From contig JAEEVF010000011.1 of NCBI GenBank assembly GCA_016290775.1, positions 1 through 64,000 on the forward strand: 64,000 nucleotides of DNA. Direction: 5' to 3'. Numbering within the stretch: position 1 is the first letter of the stretch; each line of letters opens with the position of its first letter. Shown here one piece after another: positions 51,593 to 62,863 of this stretch. This DNA comes from Acetatifactor sp. (GTDB lineage Bacteria > Bacillota > Clostridia > Lachnospirales > Lachnospiraceae). The translations under genes and the position numbers were made by a program. The notes under the pieces were generated by a model, which was not told the origin of the DNA, made no database searches, and saw nothing but the letters and a program-made list of their open reading frames with translations.

Positions 51593-54500
51593 TCATTTTT
51601 CCGTGTCGCCGTCAATCAAAACAGGCCAATTTCGTGCGACGCAATATACCTGCGCCGCGGACCCGTCATTGCAGCGGATCAGAGTCTTTCCAACGTTTTC
51701 GCCGCCGTCCGGCACGTGATCACAAAAAGCATAAAGCCCGATCAGGCGAACGCTGTCCGGAATGGTGATGGAGGAAGCATATTCTGCATGATAAAATGCA
51801 TAATCACCGATCTCCGCGATACCGTCCGGCACCGTCAACTCACCGGTCATTCCGGAAGGACACAAAAGAAGCCTGCGACCCGACTTGTCCGTCAGGAACC
51901 CGTCTTTTACCGCAAAAAACGCATTCTCTTCATCCACGACAAACTTCGCGATCGGCATGGCGCCAAACGCATTGAGCCCTATGTGCTCTAAGCCCTTTCC
52001 GATCCGAACCTCCTTCATGACCTTGCTGCGAACGCAAGGATCTTCCGAGGCGAAAGCCATGTCTCCGATGGAATACAGGCTGTCCGGCAACGGCATGGCG
52101 ATCACGGCCGTCTGATAGAACGCGAAATCTCCGATCTCCAAAAGCCCCTCTGAGAATCCCACGTCCCAAAGTGCCTCGCAGTATCCAAACGCCGCCTGCT
52201 CCACGGTCTTGGGCGAGCCGGAAACCTTCTCGAGCGATGGCGATCCAAAGAATGCGGCGATCCCGATCCTCTCGCAGCTGGCGGGAAGGTCGAGTTGCTT
52301 TAATCCCGTATATACAAACGAATAAGATCCAATGTTTTCAAGGCCCTCGGCCAGCGTCAGCTTCTGAAGGCTCGTACAATAAGCGAAGGCATATTGCGAG
52401 ATGATCGTAACGCTCGAAGGGATCACGACCTCCGTGACCGGCATGCCTGCGAACGCGAACGTGCCAACGGCTTCCGTCCCGTCAGGGACCACAATGATCC
52501 CGCTGGCATCCGGGAGTCTGCCCGCCAGAAGGAACTTGCCGCCGGCATAAAGCATGCCGTCCCTGACCGAATAATCCTCACTCTTTCCTTCCATTTGGAA
52601 CTTCGTCACGGCAATGCCCTTGAACGCACCGGGCGCAATGTGCTCGATGCCCGCAGGAATGGTAACGCCGTCCATGAAGTTGCACCCGGTTCCAAGCGCT
52701 TCCGCGCCAAGGTCAAGAAGCCCTGAAGGAAGCGAAGTAAAGGGCACGCTGCAATATGCAAACGCTTGATCTCCAAGCACTTTCAGACTCTCCGGGAGTT
52801 CGCAGTCAAAGGTCCCAAAGTATTCAAACGCATGCGCGGCAATGACTTCCACGGAATCCGGGATCACGACGCGCTTTATCGTCTTCGTAGTCAACGCGCC
52901 CACAAGACCGGTCATGCCATTTCCAATCTGCGTAACAGGCTTTCCTCCAACCTCCTTAGGGATCACAAGCTCTTCATCGGCGCCTTCATAGCGCACCAGG
53001 ATCGCCTTCTTGTCCGTCAGCTGGAAAGTAAAAACGCCGGCGGACGTATCCTGCGTGATCTCGTGCAGGATGGGATCCCACTCGTAAGAGACCTTGATCT
53101 CCTTTTCCGCAGCATATTTCTCCGCATAGGAACCCTCATGGCAGTGGATCACCACGTCCCAAAGGAAGGTGGTTCTTCCGGTGATGCGCATGACGCTGTC
53201 GGGAAGATATACATGATACGGAGGATTCTCCACATATTTTCCGTCCTGTCCGATCTGCTCCAAAACGCCAAGATCAAAGACCTTCACGCCATCGGGCACC
53301 AGCACGGTGTTCAGACGCGACGCCGCAAATTCCAAAAGCGCGTCGCCCGCCTTATTCAGGAGCGCGCCCTCCTTTGCCATGTAGGAAGGGTTCTCCTCAT
53401 CCACGACAAAGCTGCGCTCCACAAAGCCGACAAAGGACTCACGCCCAATATAGGATACGTTCTTTCCGATACGGATCTCCTGCACGCCCTTTGGAACCTG
53501 CGAAAGCTTTAGGCTGTTCCAGCCTGCGTAGAAAGCATAGCTCCCAACGCTCTGCAGGCTCTCGGGGAACTGGGGCACGCGAAGTCCCGTCGCACCGTAG
53601 AATGCGTAGTTTTCAATGGTTTCAAGCCCTTCCGGGAAAATGACCTCCGAAAGCTTCGAGAAGGAGAAAGCATCCGAAGCGATGGTCTTACAGTTCTTTC
53701 CGACCTCAAAGCTTCCACGCTTTTTCGCGGGTACGGCCAGAAGCGTCTTCCCGTTTTTCGTATAGAGTGCGCCGTCCTTGACCATATAGGCGGAGCTGGA
53801 CTTCAGCACGATCTCTTCAAGGTTTTCGCAGCAGGCAAACACGCCTTTTCCAATGGAGCCTGCACCCGTAGAGAGCGTGATCTGCCTGAGGGCGGTACAC
53901 TTCGCAAAGGCAAAGGAACCGATCGTGCGCACCGCATTGGGGAGCTTTACCTCGCTGAGCGCGGTACAGTTGTAAAATGCCTTCGAACCAATGGAATCCA
54001 GGGAGGTCGGGAAGGTCGGAGCCTCCAGGGAAATACAGTTCTGGAATGCGCCGGTACCGATCTTCTTTAGCCTGTTCGGCAACGTGATGCGCCGCAGCGG
54101 TAATCCGCTCTGCGTGACGTAAACGTCAGAAAAGGCATAGGGCGCGATCTCCGTGACATAAGCTCCTTCGATCCTGGTCGGCAGGGTGATCTCCTCGTCG
54201 GTCCCGGAATAAGAAAGCAGCGTTGCGTGGTCGCGATAAACCTGGTATATCAGTTCGCCCTGCTGCGTCTCTTCGCGCACAAGCTTAAACTGTCTGTTCG
54301 GATTGATCTGGCGGGGCTCCGTGACATAAAGCTGTCCGCCCTCGTCCTCGAGCGTCACGACATAATAAAGATCCTCCGAAAGCTGCGAAGCAGGCTTTAA
54401 CACAAAGCCGAACTTGTTCTCCAGGGTTTGGATACCCGAACGATTTTCGGATGGCTGACGCCATTCCTCATAAGGCAGGAAGTCTCCATCCTTGTTCCAC

Positions 54501-56332
54501 GTGGGAACCTTGGGCGAATAATAGTAAAAGATCGAATCATAATGGGAGACGTCGATGGACTCCTTGCCGGCGCCCTCGGCATCCTCCGAAACGGAATTGA
54601 TCGTCTTGACCGTCAGCTTGTCGCTCTTTTGACCTTGCAGAACGACCGTAACGTCCTCATAGCATACCGCGGGACGGTCCATAAAATGAATGCCGCTGGA
54701 CAAAAGCCTCGTGTGGACGGTGTGATAAATCCTTCTCTTACCCGAATCCTCCGCGATCGTGGTGGGCCAAAGGAGTTGATCATTACCCGTCTGCAGCGTT
54801 ACCAGCTTGGGATCTAACGCAAGATGAAGCGCGCCGTCCGCCTCGGGATAAGCCGTAAGACGATCCATGGCGGTCCAATATTCCCCGTTCTTCTCTCGAA
54901 CGAGAATGGACACCGTCACGTTGGTGATCGCTTCGATCTGCTCGGGCGTAAGCTGCAGGACATAATCCTTGCCCTTTTCACCAAGGGTGATCTCAGAAAG
55001 CTCCCAGTCCTTGCGCTCACCGCCAAGCCATGACCTGCCGATCTCCTTGATGAAATCCCAGTACTCACGGTTTAAGCCAAGCTTCTCATAAACGTCGCGC
55101 ATCTCGTGATACTGCCCGCGATTGCCGGAAGGATAATATACCGTCACGCCGTTTGCGTCGTCCACGTTGGAATAGCTCTTGACCACAAATTTCTTTAACG
55201 ACGAAAGAAGTGCCTTGCCCTCCTTGGGCGCTATGGCGGAAAGCTTCGTCGCAAGGCTTCCCACGTCCACAAGATCATAAAGGAACTGGGTTCCGTCCTC
55301 GGCCCTTCCCGTGATGCCAAAGCTCTTCGCGCCTGCGCGCGCCGCGTTCAGGGCATGCGCCTGGCCGTGACTAAACTCTTCCGTCAGGACGAGCGCCGCG
55401 TTCGCAAGCGCCGTCTGCACCGCATCGATCTCCGAAAGCTTTGTCACGGAGAGCGTTACGTCCGGATTGGAGTATTCGGTCTTCGTCTCCTTGTAATATT
55501 TCTCAAAGGCCGTAACGATCGACGCCGTGATCCTCCCGGGATCCTTGACCTTGTTGTTTAACGTCTTCAGGAAATGATAATCCCAACCGTCGCCGGGCTC
55601 TAACTCCTCGGAAGCGACATAATACTCCGCGTAGGGGGCCCAGATCGCCATGGTCTCAAGGTTGCCCATCAGGCATGCGTCAAAGCCCACGAAATCAAGC
55701 TTCTTGTCCTTCGAAAAGACCGTGCGTCCCATGGCAAGCTGCATCTCGGAAAGGAGAAGCCCGTCGCCGGAAAAGAGCTCGTCGGCGCCATATCCCCAAA
55801 GAGGTCCGCCGCCGTGATCCCAAAAGATCAAGCCATATCTCTCCGCCGGATAACATTCCGTGCAGTAGTTGACAAATGCCGCAAGCGTTTCAAACGCGCC
55901 CATGTCCGCATTCTTTTCCGTACTTGCGACCACCCGGTCTTCCTCGGGCAGACTCATGTCGATCACGCAGTTTTTGTCGCAGGGCACGTCCGCAAACCAC
56001 CTGGCGCTCCCGCCCGTGTAAAGGAGCAGGTTCACATTGTCGAATTTGAGCCCCGAATCCTCCATCTCCGCAAGGTCCGAGCTTGCGCTGCCAAGCTTGC
56101 TCTCAAGGTTCGAGCCGATCATATAGACCATCAGGGTGTAGTCTTTGGTTTCATGAACTGAAAAATCCCCATGGAGCACTGCATCCGTGGGGTCAAAATC
56201 CTGATTTTTGCGCGCAAGAGCCCTGGCCAGGCCTTCGTCCGTCGTATCAGCTGAAGCCGATACGGTGAAACAAAGGCCTGCCAGCAACAGGCAGAAAACA
56301 AGTGTGATTAAGCCAGCCTTAAGCCTCTTCAT
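51593..56332 (-). CDS. Secreted C11 protease with BspA-type leucine-rich repeats
   Basis: 1579 aa. A signal peptide (1-28, cleavage near SASA) precedes a clostripain (C11) domain: YTLMVYMIGSNLESKLG, catalytic His173 in FWDHGGGPL, and Cys220 in GFDACLMGN. The middle (about 440-720) resembles the C-terminal part of the other C11 protein. From about 725 to the end there are two blocks of LRR_5/BspA repeats (EIAPYAFSDVYV, SIGSKAFYNCTALSEVKLPNAVRTIGSFAFAKC, and so on), around 20 in all, separated near 1080-1120. Such repeats bind host or bacterial surfaces. The MATE gene overlaps its start by 14 bp. No wall anchor is seen. Confidence 0.92.
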   Translation of the reverse strand: MKRLKAGLITLVFCLLLAGLCFTVSASADTTDEGLARALARKNQDFDPTDAVLHGDFSVHETKDYTLMVYMIGSNLESKLGSASSDLAEMEDSGLKFDNVNLLLYTGGSARWFADVPCDKNCVIDMSLPEEDRVVASTEKNADMGAFETLAAFVNYCTECYPAERYGLIFWDHGGGPLWGYGADELFSGDGLLLSEMQLAMGRTVFSKDKKLDFVGFDACLMGNLETMAIWAPYAEYYVASEELEPGDGWDYHFLKTLNNKVKDPGRITASIVTAFEKYYKETKTEYSNPDVTLSVTKLSEIDAVQTALANAALVLTEEFSHGQAHALNAARAGAKSFGITGRAEDGTQFLYDLVDVGSLATKLSAIAPKEGKALLSSLKKFVVKSYSNVDDANGVTVYYPSGNRGQYHEMRDVYEKLGLNREYWDFIKEIGRSWLGGERKDWELSEITLGEKGKDYVLQLTPEQIEAITNVTVSILVREKNGEYWTAMDRLTAYPEADGALHLALDPKLVTLQTGNDQLLWPTTIAEDSGKRRIYHTVHTRLLSSGIHFMDRPAVCYEDVTVVLQGQKSDKLTVKTINSVSEDAEGAGKESIDVSHYDSIFYYYSPKVPTWNKDGDFLPYEEWRQPSENRSGIQTLENKFGFVLKPASQLSEDLYYVVTLEDEGGQLYVTEPRQINPNRQFKLVREETQQGELIYQVYRDHATLLSYSGTDEEITLPTRIEGAYVTEIAPYAFSDVYVTQSGLPLRRITLPNRLKKIGTGAFQNCISLEAPTFPTSLDSIGSKAFYNCTALSEVKLPNAVRTIGSFAFAKCTALRQITLSTGAGSIGKGVFACCENLEEIVLKSSSAYMVKDGALYTKNGKTLLAVPAKKRGSFEVGKNCKTIASDAFSFSKLSEVIFPEGLETIENYAFYGATGLRVPQFPESLQSVGSYAFYAGWNSLKLSQVPKGVQEIRIGKNVSYIGRESFVGFVERSFVVDEENPSYMAKEGALLNKAGDALLEFAASRLNTVLVPDGVKVFDLGVLEQIGQDGKYVENPPYHVYLPDSVMRITGRTTFLWDVVIHCHEGSYAEKYAAEKEIKVSYEWDPILHEITQDTSAGVFTFQLTDKKAILVRYEGADEELVIPKEVGGKPVTQIGNGMTGLVGALTTKTIKRVVIPDSVEVIAAHAFEYFGTFDCELPESLKVLGDQAFAYCSVPFTSLPSGLLDLGAEALGTGCNFMDGVTIPAGIEHIAPGAFKGIAVTKFQMEGKSEDYSVRDGMLYAGGKFLLAGRLPDASGIIVVPDGTEAVGTFAFAGMPVTEVVIPSSVTIISQYAFAYCTSLQKLTLAEGLENIGSYSFVYTGLKQLDLPASCERIGIAAFFGSPSLEKVSGSPKTVEQAAFGYCEALWDVGFSEGLLEIGDFAFYQTAVIAMPLPDSLYSIGDMAFASEDPCVRSKVMKEVRIGKGLEHIGLNAFGAMPIAKFVVDEENAFFAVKDGFLTDKSGRRLLLCPSGMTGELTVPDGIAEIGDYAFYHAEYASSITIPDSVRLIGLYAFCDHVPDGGENVGKTLIRCNDGSAAQVYCVARNWPVLIDGDTEK

Positions 56333-57758
56333 TTTTGGTCGCTTGTTCCTCTAGTAGTTTCATTTCTCTCAAAAACCTTATGACAAAGGGCATCGCGACA
56401 AAGAAGGTCAGCATGTCGGCGATCCCTTGAGAGAGCTGGATCCCAAGAAGTCCAAAATAATGGGAAGTAAAAAGAAGTACCGGCAGGAAAAACAGTCCGC
56501 TGCGAAGCATGGACATGAGCGTCGCGATCGCCACCTTCCCGACGCTCTGGAAAAGCATGTTGGTGCAGACGGACAGCGGCTGGAAGAGCTGCCCCACAAA
56601 CTGCGCCGTCAGCGCGACGGCACCGATGCGCACCACTTCCGGATCGTTGCGGAAGATCCGCACCAGCGGCTTCGTAAAGCCGATGCCCAAAAGCGCAACC
56701 GCGCCCAAAAAGATCTCTCCTGCCAAAAACGTGAACAGAAACGCCTCACGCACGCGCCCGTATTTCTTTGCGCCATAATTGAAGGCGCACACGGGTTGGA
56801 AGCCCTGGCCGATACCAAGGGCCGTTGCAAAGGTAAAGAAACAGATTCGATTTACGATGGACATGGCCGCCACGGCCGCATCCCCGTAAAGGCCCGCGCG
56901 ATCATTGAGCAGCATCGTGGAAATGCTGGTCAGGCCTTGCCGTACAAGGCTCGGCAGACCCGTCTTACAGATCAGCGCGAGATCAGAAAATTCCTTGGAT
57001 ACGTTGTGGATCGAAAGCTTTCCGGAGGTCTTGCCGCGCAGGAACATGGAAAGCAAAATGCAAAAGCTGATGGTCTGCGAAACGGCCGTCGAAATGCCCG
57101 CGCCCCGGATCCCCATGTGAAACTGACTCATGAGAAGCCAGTCACCGAAGATGTTGATGAGTCCGCCGGAGGCAAGTCCCACCATGGAAAACACCGCTTG
57201 TCCCTCAAAGCGAAGCACGTTGTTGAGAACGCAGCTCGAACACATAAACGGTGCCGCCAGCAGTATGTACATGCCGTAGGTCCGCGCATAGGGCAAAATG
57301 GTTTCCGTACTGCCGAGAAGTCGCATCAAAGGATCCAAAAAACAAAGGCCGAGCACGGTCATGAGCGCACCGGTAAGAAGCGCCGCAAAAAAACCCGTGG
57401 ACGAGATCTTGGAAGCCCGAGAGGCGTCCTTTGCGCCAAGTGCGCGAGAGGATATGCTTCCGCTCCCCTGCCCATACATGAATCCAAAGGCCTGAATGAT
57501 GGCCATCAGTCCGAACACCACGCCGACCGCGCCGGAAGCACTAGTGCTGGCGGCTTCATAGTCCGCCGCTCCGCCTTCGACGATCCCCGCGCCGTAGTGT
57601 CCGATGAAGAACGTGTCCGCCATGTTGTAGACACTTGTCACCAGCATGCTGATGGTTGTCGGGATGCCGAGGCGGATCACCAGAGGCGCAACGGGCGTTT
57701 CCGTCATTTTCTGAAATTGAGCCTTCTGCCTCTCGGTCACCTGCCGTTCCTGATCCAT
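56319..57758 (-). CDS. MATE family efflux transporter
   Basis: 479 aa, 12 membrane helices. It opens with a charged N-terminus and then PLVIRLGIPTTISMLVTSVYNMADTFFIGHYG, the MATE signature; QGSGSISSRALGAKD follows, and the second half repeats the pattern with ICFFTFATALGIGQGFQPVCAFNYGAKKYGRVREAF. It exports drugs or metabolites with Na+ or H+. The stop lies 14 bp inside the C11/LRR gene, so the two are transcribed together. Confidence 0.94.
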   Translation of the reverse strand: MDQERQVTERQKAQFQKMTETPVAPLVIRLGIPTTISMLVTSVYNMADTFFIGHYGAGIVEGGAADYEAASTSASGAVGVVFGLMAIIQAFGFMYGQGSGSISSRALGAKDASRASKISSTGFFAALLTGALMTVLGLCFLDPLMRLLGSTETILPYARTYGMYILLAAPFMCSSCVLNNVLRFEGQAVFSMVGLASGGLINIFGDWLLMSQFHMGIRGAGISTAVSQTISFCILLSMFLRGKTSGKLSIHNVSKEFSDLALICKTGLPSLVRQGLTSISTMLLNDRAGLYGDAAVAAMSIVNRICFFTFATALGIGQGFQPVCAFNYGAKKYGRVREAFLFTFLAGEIFLGAVALLGIGFTKPLVRIFRNDPEVVRIGAVALTAQFVGQLFQPLSVCTNMLFQSVGKVAIATLMSMLRSGLFFLPVLLFTSHYFGLLGIQLSQGIADMLTFFVAMPFVIRFLREMKLLEEQATKNEEA

Positions 57759-57842
57759 TCCCTAAGCCACCTTCACGTGTGTTCTTCTTTTACAACACAA
57801 GGATGCCTGGAATTCCACGCATCCTTGATCACTTGTCTTATG

Positions 57843-58730
57843 TTAGTCTACTCTCTCAGATCCAAAGAAGAAGAGCGCTACCGTTCCCGGGCCCGTATGG
57901 CAACCAATCGTGGCGGCGATGGGATAGATCTCAACCTTCCCGTTAAGCTTCGGGAATTCCTTCTCGATCATGTCCGCAAGCTGCCTTGCGTCGTCATAGC
58001 ACGCTGACTGACTGATATAGCACTTACCGTTATATTCCGTACCGCCGTTTGCGCACTGCTTCATCTTTTCCAAAGTGCGAAGAATGACCTTCTTCTTGCC
58101 CCGCACCTTTTCCCTGGTCGTAAGACGCCCAAGGTAGTCCACGTTTAGCAAAGGACAGATGTTCAGCATCTGGCCCACAAGTCCTGCACCCTTGGAAACA
58201 CGGCCGCCGCGGATAAAATAAGTCAGGTCGGTTGAGAAGAACCAGTGATGAACGGTCTTTTTGTTCTTTTCCGCCCACTCATAGATCTCATCGATGGACT
58301 TGCCTGCGTCGCGAAGATCCGCCAGGGCATCGACCAACAGGCCGTATCCACTGGACGCTCCCAGAGAGTCCACCACATACAGCTTTCTGTCCGGGAATTC
58401 CTTCTCCAGGTCTCCCTTTGCGATCATCGCCGACTGATAGCTTCCGGAAATTCCGGAGGAAAGCGTTATGTGAAGAATGTCCTTCCCTTCTTCCAAAAGC
58501 TTTCTCCATGCCTCCTCATATTCACCAACGGACACTTGAGAAGTATGCGTCATCGCGCCGGCATCCATCCTTCGGAAAAGCTCCTCAGGCGGCAAGCTCT
58601 CTCCGCAATCGTCCAGCATGCTCTCGCCGTCCACCTCGAAATGGAAGAAGATCACGTGAATGTTTCTTCTCGCAAAATAGTCCTTCGAAAGATCGGCCGG
58701 GGAGCAACAAGATAAAACAAAATCACTCAT
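57843..58730 (-). CDS. DegV family fatty acid-binding protein
   Basis: 295 aa. It opens FVLSCCSPADLSKDYFARRNIHVIFFHFEVDG, has the lipid-head motif THTSQVSVGEYEEAW, then ITLSSGISGSYQSAM and STDLTYFIRGGRVSK, all typical of DegV. Members feed exogenous fatty acids to FakA; no fakA is in the window. ATG 58730 has GGAGGGAC upstream. Confidence 0.93.
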   Translation of the reverse strand: MSDFVLSCCSPADLSKDYFARRNIHVIFFHFEVDGESMLDDCGESLPPEELFRRMDAGAMTHTSQVSVGEYEEAWRKLLEEGKDILHITLSSGISGSYQSAMIAKGDLEKEFPDRKLYVVDSLGASSGYGLLVDALADLRDAGKSIDEIYEWAEKNKKTVHHWFFSTDLTYFIRGGRVSKGAGLVGQMLNICPLLNVDYLGRLTTREKVRGKKKVILRTLEKMKQCANGGTEYNGKCYISQSACYDDARQLADMIEKEFPKLNGKVEIYPIAATIGCHTGPGTVALFFFGSERVD

Positions 58731-58884
58731 TTCTGGGTCCCTCCTGTGTCCTTATGCTTCAAAGCAAATCATCTTTCATATTTTATCAAATTTTTTTCGG
58801 CGTGGCAAGCCCTAGCCGCATAAAGTAAACATTAGAGGGCAAAATGACTAAGAAATTTCGCGCTTGACGGGCTTATCGCGCATG

Positions 58885-58924
58885 AAAAGAGCCATGTCTC
58901 ATGCGCTGAAACACGGCTCTTTTG
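58885..58924 (-). terminator. Terminator of the GlsB/YeaQ gene
   Basis: AAAAGAGCC and GGCTCTTTT pair (near 58885-58893 and 58916-58924), extended by ATGT/ACAC with a mismatch. It lies about 30 bp beyond the stop at 58954. Confidence 0.65.
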
Positions 58925-58953
58925 AATTACAAATGATTAAATTTTCTCGGAAC

Positions 58954-59217
58954 TTATTTCTTCCTGATCGCACGAACAACAACGATCACAAGGCAAGCAC
59001 CGATGACACCGAAGATGATGTCGCCAACCCAAGAGAACACGCCCTGGGTTCCAATGCCGATCAGACTGAACAAAGCCTTTGCGATGGCGCCACCGACAAT
59101 ACCAAGGATGATGTCGATCAGAATGCCATTCTCACTCTTCATGAGCTTACCGGCGATAGTACCAGCGATACCTCCGATCACGATTGCTACAAAGATATGA
59201 AAGATTGTCCACAACAT
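58954..59217 (-). CDS. GlsB/YeaQ/YmgE family membrane protein
   Basis: 87 aa with three membrane helices and Gly-rich helix contacts (IGGIAGTIAGKLM, LGIVGGAIAKALF), the pattern of the transglycosylase-associated/GlsB family linked to stress. GGAGAAAA precedes ATG 59217. Stand-alone gene with terminator. Confidence 0.92.
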   Translation of the reverse strand: MLWTIFHIFVAIVIGGIAGTIAGKLMKSENGILIDIILGIVGGAIAKALFSLIGIGTQGVFSWVGDIIFGVIGACLVIVVVRAIRKK

Positions 59218-59375
59218 TTTTCTCCACGATCCTTTCTTTTAGATTTTGCGCCCCTCGGGCTTATCGTCCTTCGACAAGCTCATTATAAAGGAATTCCCTG
59301 TGGGTTGCAATAGTTTTTTTGATCACAGCTATAAAATAGCACAATATACCTCGCCTGTCAAGGTATATTTTTAAA

Positions 59376-60917
<1,542 letters not shown>

Positions 60918-60918
60918 T

Positions 60919-61026
60919 CATTCGCAAAATGTCGAAAAAACCGACATTTTTGCCCATGAAGTTTCTCGCCATATGCAAAGACAATGGCTTTCATGCAAGC
61001 ATGAGCCATTGTCTTCGCGCATGGCT
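60919..61026 (-). repeat. Dispersed structured element, copy 3 (short form)
   Basis: On the minus strand: AGCCATGCGC (61026-61017); stem AAGACAATGGCT (61015-61004) with AGCCATTGTCTT (60989-60978); inner palindrome TCATGCTTGCATGA; then CATGGGCAAAA (60958-60948); hairpin ATGTCG with CGACAT (60947-60929); TTTTGCGAATG (60929-60919). The order matches copies at 33033 and 62703, but the second small hairpin is reduced. It ends 38 bp before the glpK start. Confidence 0.6.
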
Positions 61027-61047
61027 CTGAATAATAACAAAAAACAA

Positions 61048-61079
61048 AAGTCTGTTTCCGCCAAGGCAGAAACAGACTT
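61048..61079 (-). terminator. Terminator of the 191-aa protein gene
   Basis: AAGTCTGTTTC (61048-61058) pairs with GAAACAGACTT (61069-61079); on the minus strand TTGTTTTTTG follows. Confidence 0.85.
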
Positions 61080-61089
61080 GATACCTAAC

Positions 61090-61665
61090 CTAATCCCGAT
61101 AGGGCTTCTTGCCGTCACATTCCTCGGAATGGAATCTGGAGCAATGCTTATCACGATATTTTTTACAAAGTGCCAAACGCCAGTGATCATCGTATCCCGT
61201 TTCCGCGGACTCGATCTCCCAGTACTCCTGATAAAGCACCGGCTGACAAGGAGGATTGTTGATCCACCAATCCGGGTAAGGGAACTTCTTGCAGTAATCG
61301 TAGATCTCGTTCGGGCTCTTCTGGTTCATCATACGCTTGAACACGTCGGCATAGGTACTGCAAAGACCTTCACGCCAATCCGGTGCCTCCGGCTCCAGCC
61401 AAGGGAAAACCACGAAGGGCGGCAAAATGTCGATGTCTTTTAAGATGTAAACTACTTCTCGATTGGCATTAATGTACAGGAAAAGATCCTCTGCTGCCTT
61501 CGCATACGCTTCGAGAGCGCCCACCTCCTTCGGAAAATGATTTTTCATTGCCTCTGTCTGTGCGGAATCTCCCAAGGAAATGCTCTGGCTGACCTTTTGC
61601 GTGTCATCCTGCATTTTCTTGATCTTCGCCAACTTTCGGTTGGCCATAACATCCTTAAGACCCAT
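61090..61665 (-). CDS. Hypothetical 191-aa protein
   Basis: Starts at ATG 61665 with GAGGAG upstream. A basic, helical N-terminus (MGLKDVMANRKLAKIKKMQDD) is followed by a central region rich in aromatics and Pro (DILPPFVVFPWLEPEAPDWREG, FPYPDWWINNPPCQPVLYQEYWEIES). The last 60 residues have several Cys and His (CKKYRDKHCSRFHSEEC) that could bind metal. No membrane segment; no family recognised. It has a promoter at 61759-61787 and its own terminator. Confidence 0.7.
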   Translation of the reverse strand: MGLKDVMANRKLAKIKKMQDDTQKVSQSISLGDSAQTEAMKNHFPKEVGALEAYAKAAEDLFLYINANREVVYILKDIDILPPFVVFPWLEPEAPDWREGLCSTYADVFKRMMNQKSPNEIYDYCKKFPYPDWWINNPPCQPVLYQEYWEIESAETGYDDHWRLALCKKYRDKHCSRFHSEECDGKKPYRD

Positions 61666-61758
61666 TACCCCGTAACTCCTCTCTCACTAACCCCATATTC
61701 CCAATACGCGGATTTACGCTCTTTAAGTAAATGTTAAGTAAACCCCGCGCAAATATAG

Positions 61759-61787
61759 ATTATACACCAAAAAACCTTATTCGTAAA
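61759..61787 (-). promoter_or_regulatory. Promoter of the 191-aa protein gene
   Basis: On the minus strand TTTACG (61787-61782), a 17-bp spacer and TATAAT (61764-61759). The rest of the divergent 400-bp gap (61666-62065) is AT-rich; it holds TATACT at 61994-61999, a likely -10 box for the deacetylase gene, without a clear -35, and no coding frame. Confidence 0.6.
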
Positions 61788-62065
61788 GACACATTTCAGA
61801 AAAGAAAATCACAATTTTGACAGATTTATTTTACCACGTTTTGCCATAAAAGAAAAGGCAACTTCGAAAATAAAACGGCATTTTTTCCCGCGAATCAATA
61901 GATTGTGTTTGTGTTTTTTTTCGCCACAATTTGTAGTGTGTGATTTTCTGAAAATAAACCTAAAAAGGAATGGTAAGTTTCCCCGAAATGCGGTATACTA
62001 GGATTGGTTTTTTGAAAAAATTTTTGAGGAAATTTTGAAAAATCAAAAAGAGAGGAACGAAAACC

Positions 62066-62686
62066 ATGGAAGACAGAAAATTAGTTGCGCTGACCTTTGA
62101 CGACGGCCCCTCCAACATCACGGAGGCAGTGCTTGACATCCTGAAGGAAGAAGGCATTGTCGGCACCTTCTTTTTGATCGGTCAGAACATTACGCCGGAC
62201 AAAAAGCCCATTCTGGAAAGGCAGCTTGCCCAGGGGTGCGAGATCTGCAACCATTCCTTCACCCACTCCGTCATGAGCGAACTGTCCGCTGAGACCATTC
62301 GCGACGAGATCATGAAAACCTCCGACCTCATCCGCGACATGGTCGGCGTGGAGACCATGTTCTTCCGCCCTCCTTTCATCGCACTCTCCGACACCATGTA
62401 CGCCAACATCAACATGCCCTTCATCTGTGGTCATGACAGCCGCGACTGGGATCCCTCCACGAGCGCGCAGGACCGCGTGAACAACGTGCTTGCCGGCGTG
62501 CGTGACGGAAGCCTCGTGCTCATGCACGACATGAAGGATAACGTAAAAACCCTCGAAGCCCTGCCCACGATCATTAAGGAGCTTCGCGCGAAAGGATTCT
62601 CCTTCGTCACCGCAAGCCAGATCTTCGCGGAAAAGGGAATTGATCCCAACGTACCGCATAAGATTTGGTCGTGTGTCTTTGATTGA
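62066..62686 (+). CDS. Polysaccharide deacetylase family protein
   Basis: 206 aa, NodB-type domain: KLVALTFDDGPSNITEAVLDILKEEGIVGTFFLIGQN with the metal Asp, CNHSFTHSVMSEL with the two His, FFRPPF, and SLVLMHDMKD near the end. No signal or anchor is present, unlike most wall deacetylases, so it may be cytosolic or act on a small substrate. ATG 62066 has AGAGGAACG upstream. It is convergent with the HTH-like gene at 62864. Confidence 0.93.
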   Translation: MEDRKLVALTFDDGPSNITEAVLDILKEEGIVGTFFLIGQNITPDKKPILERQLAQGCEICNHSFTHSVMSELSAETIRDEIMKTSDLIRDMVGVETMFFRPPFIALSDTMYANINMPFICGHDSRDWDPSTSAQDRVNNVLAGVRDGSLVLMHDMKDNVKTLEALPTIIKELRAKGFSFVTASQIFAEKGIDPNVPHKIWSCVFD

Positions 62687-62702
62687 GAAAACCTCTAAGC
62701 CT

Positions 62703-62857
62703 CGCATTCGCAAACTCGCTGCTTCGCAGCTTTTTCGCCCTGCTGTCGCAGTGCGGTTTTGCTCATGAATTTGGCTGCGCCAAATATCCGAACAAAAAAT
62801 GAGCCTCTGCCCAAGTGCAAGCACTCGGCATTGGCTCATTTTGTTCGATGCTCGGCT
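62703..62857 (-). repeat. Dispersed structured element, copy 2
   Basis: On the minus strand: AGCCGAGC (62857-62850); stem GAACAAAATGAGCC (62846-62833) with GGCTCATTTTTTGTTC (62805-62790, 2-nt bulge); inner palindrome GAGTGCTTGCACTT (62826-62813); hairpin ATTTGGC-GCA-GCCAAAT (62785-62769); CATGAGCAAAA (62767-62757); hairpin GCTGC-GAA-GCAGC (62730-62718); TTTGCGAATGCG (62714-62703). It fills the gap between two convergent stop codons (62686 and 62864). Confidence 0.75.
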
Positions 62858-62863
62858 TTGCTG

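Noticed and set aside
56427..58007. A 526-codon plus-strand frame across the MATE gene
   Set aside because: Antisense to an intact MATE gene; the product is rich in His, Arg and Lys without any domain, and it runs into the DegV gene.
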